Assembly: GCA_934630555.1 (NCBI GenBank)
Contig: CAKTXB010000027.1
Location: 1 to 14,196 of the forward strand
Length of the DNA stretch: 14,196 nucleotides
From: an uncultured Oscillospiraceae bacterium
Lineage (GTDB): Bacteria; Bacillota; Clostridia; Oscillospirales; Oscillospiraceae
Direction of reading: 5' to 3'
The notes under the pieces are model-generated. The model was not told the DNA's origin. It saw only the letters and a program-made list of their open reading frames with translations, and did no database searches. The translations under genes and the position numbers were made by a program. Within the stretch, counting starts at the first letter, position 1. Each line of letters opens with the position of its first letter. Below, piece by piece: positions 14,192-14,196 of the stretch.

Positions 14192-14196
14192 CGTGC

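Overview
The window reads as a chromosomal segment of a GC-rich anaerobic Firmicute, most likely a gut clostridium of the Oscillospiraceae/Ruminococcaceae type. The reasons are strong AGGAGG-type ribosome binding sites before nearly every gene, a clostridial-style L,D-transpeptidase, tight ATGA gene overlaps, and a purely anaerobic Fe-S and flavin enzyme set. The assignment to a lineage is inference; no rRNA or other strong taxonomic marker is present.

Left end (1-2278): a bidirectional hairpin terminator is followed by a two-gene minus-strand unit, a small topoisomerase-type zinc-ribbon protein and truA (tRNA pseudouridine synthase), joined by an ATGA overlap. A short divergent promoter region (about 1205-1300) separates it from a plus-strand secreted L,D-transpeptidase.

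Middle (2279-2672): about 390 bases without a credible gene. It is packed with perfect hairpins. Two near-identical 35-nt palindromes bracket a 300-bp stretch whose ends are an 11-bp perfect inverted repeat, and that stretch holds several more hairpins. It looks like a palindromic intergenic repeat or a structured RNA placed between two converging units.

Right part (2673-14112): eleven minus-strand genes in one apparent operon. In transcription order they are fumC, hdrB, hdrC, hdrA, flxD (mvhD-like), flxC, flxB, flxA, an FrdB/TfrB-like Fe-S subunit, an FrdA/TfrA-like flavoprotein and, after a gap of about 100 bp, an aspartate:alanine-antiporter-family permease. Spacing from fumC to the flavoprotein is from overlaps of 4-13 nt to gaps of at most 17 nt.

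Taken together the operon can be read as a module: fumarase makes fumarate from malate; FlxA takes electrons from NAD(P)H; FlxB, FlxC and FlxD carry them to HdrA; HdrA is the family's flavin-based bifurcation centre; HdrC and HdrB carry the high-potential branch; and a soluble fumarate reductase without membrane anchor or [3Fe-4S] motif consumes it. The permease would exchange the C4-dicarboxylates or aspartate. The best candidate for a new system is therefore a cytoplasmic, NADH-dependent, electron-bifurcating fumarate reductase that makes reduced ferredoxin while reducing fumarate to succinate. The gene identities are well supported by motifs; the coupling is inference. At the far right, 14113-14196 holds the fumC ribosome binding site and a terminator of a gene outside the window.
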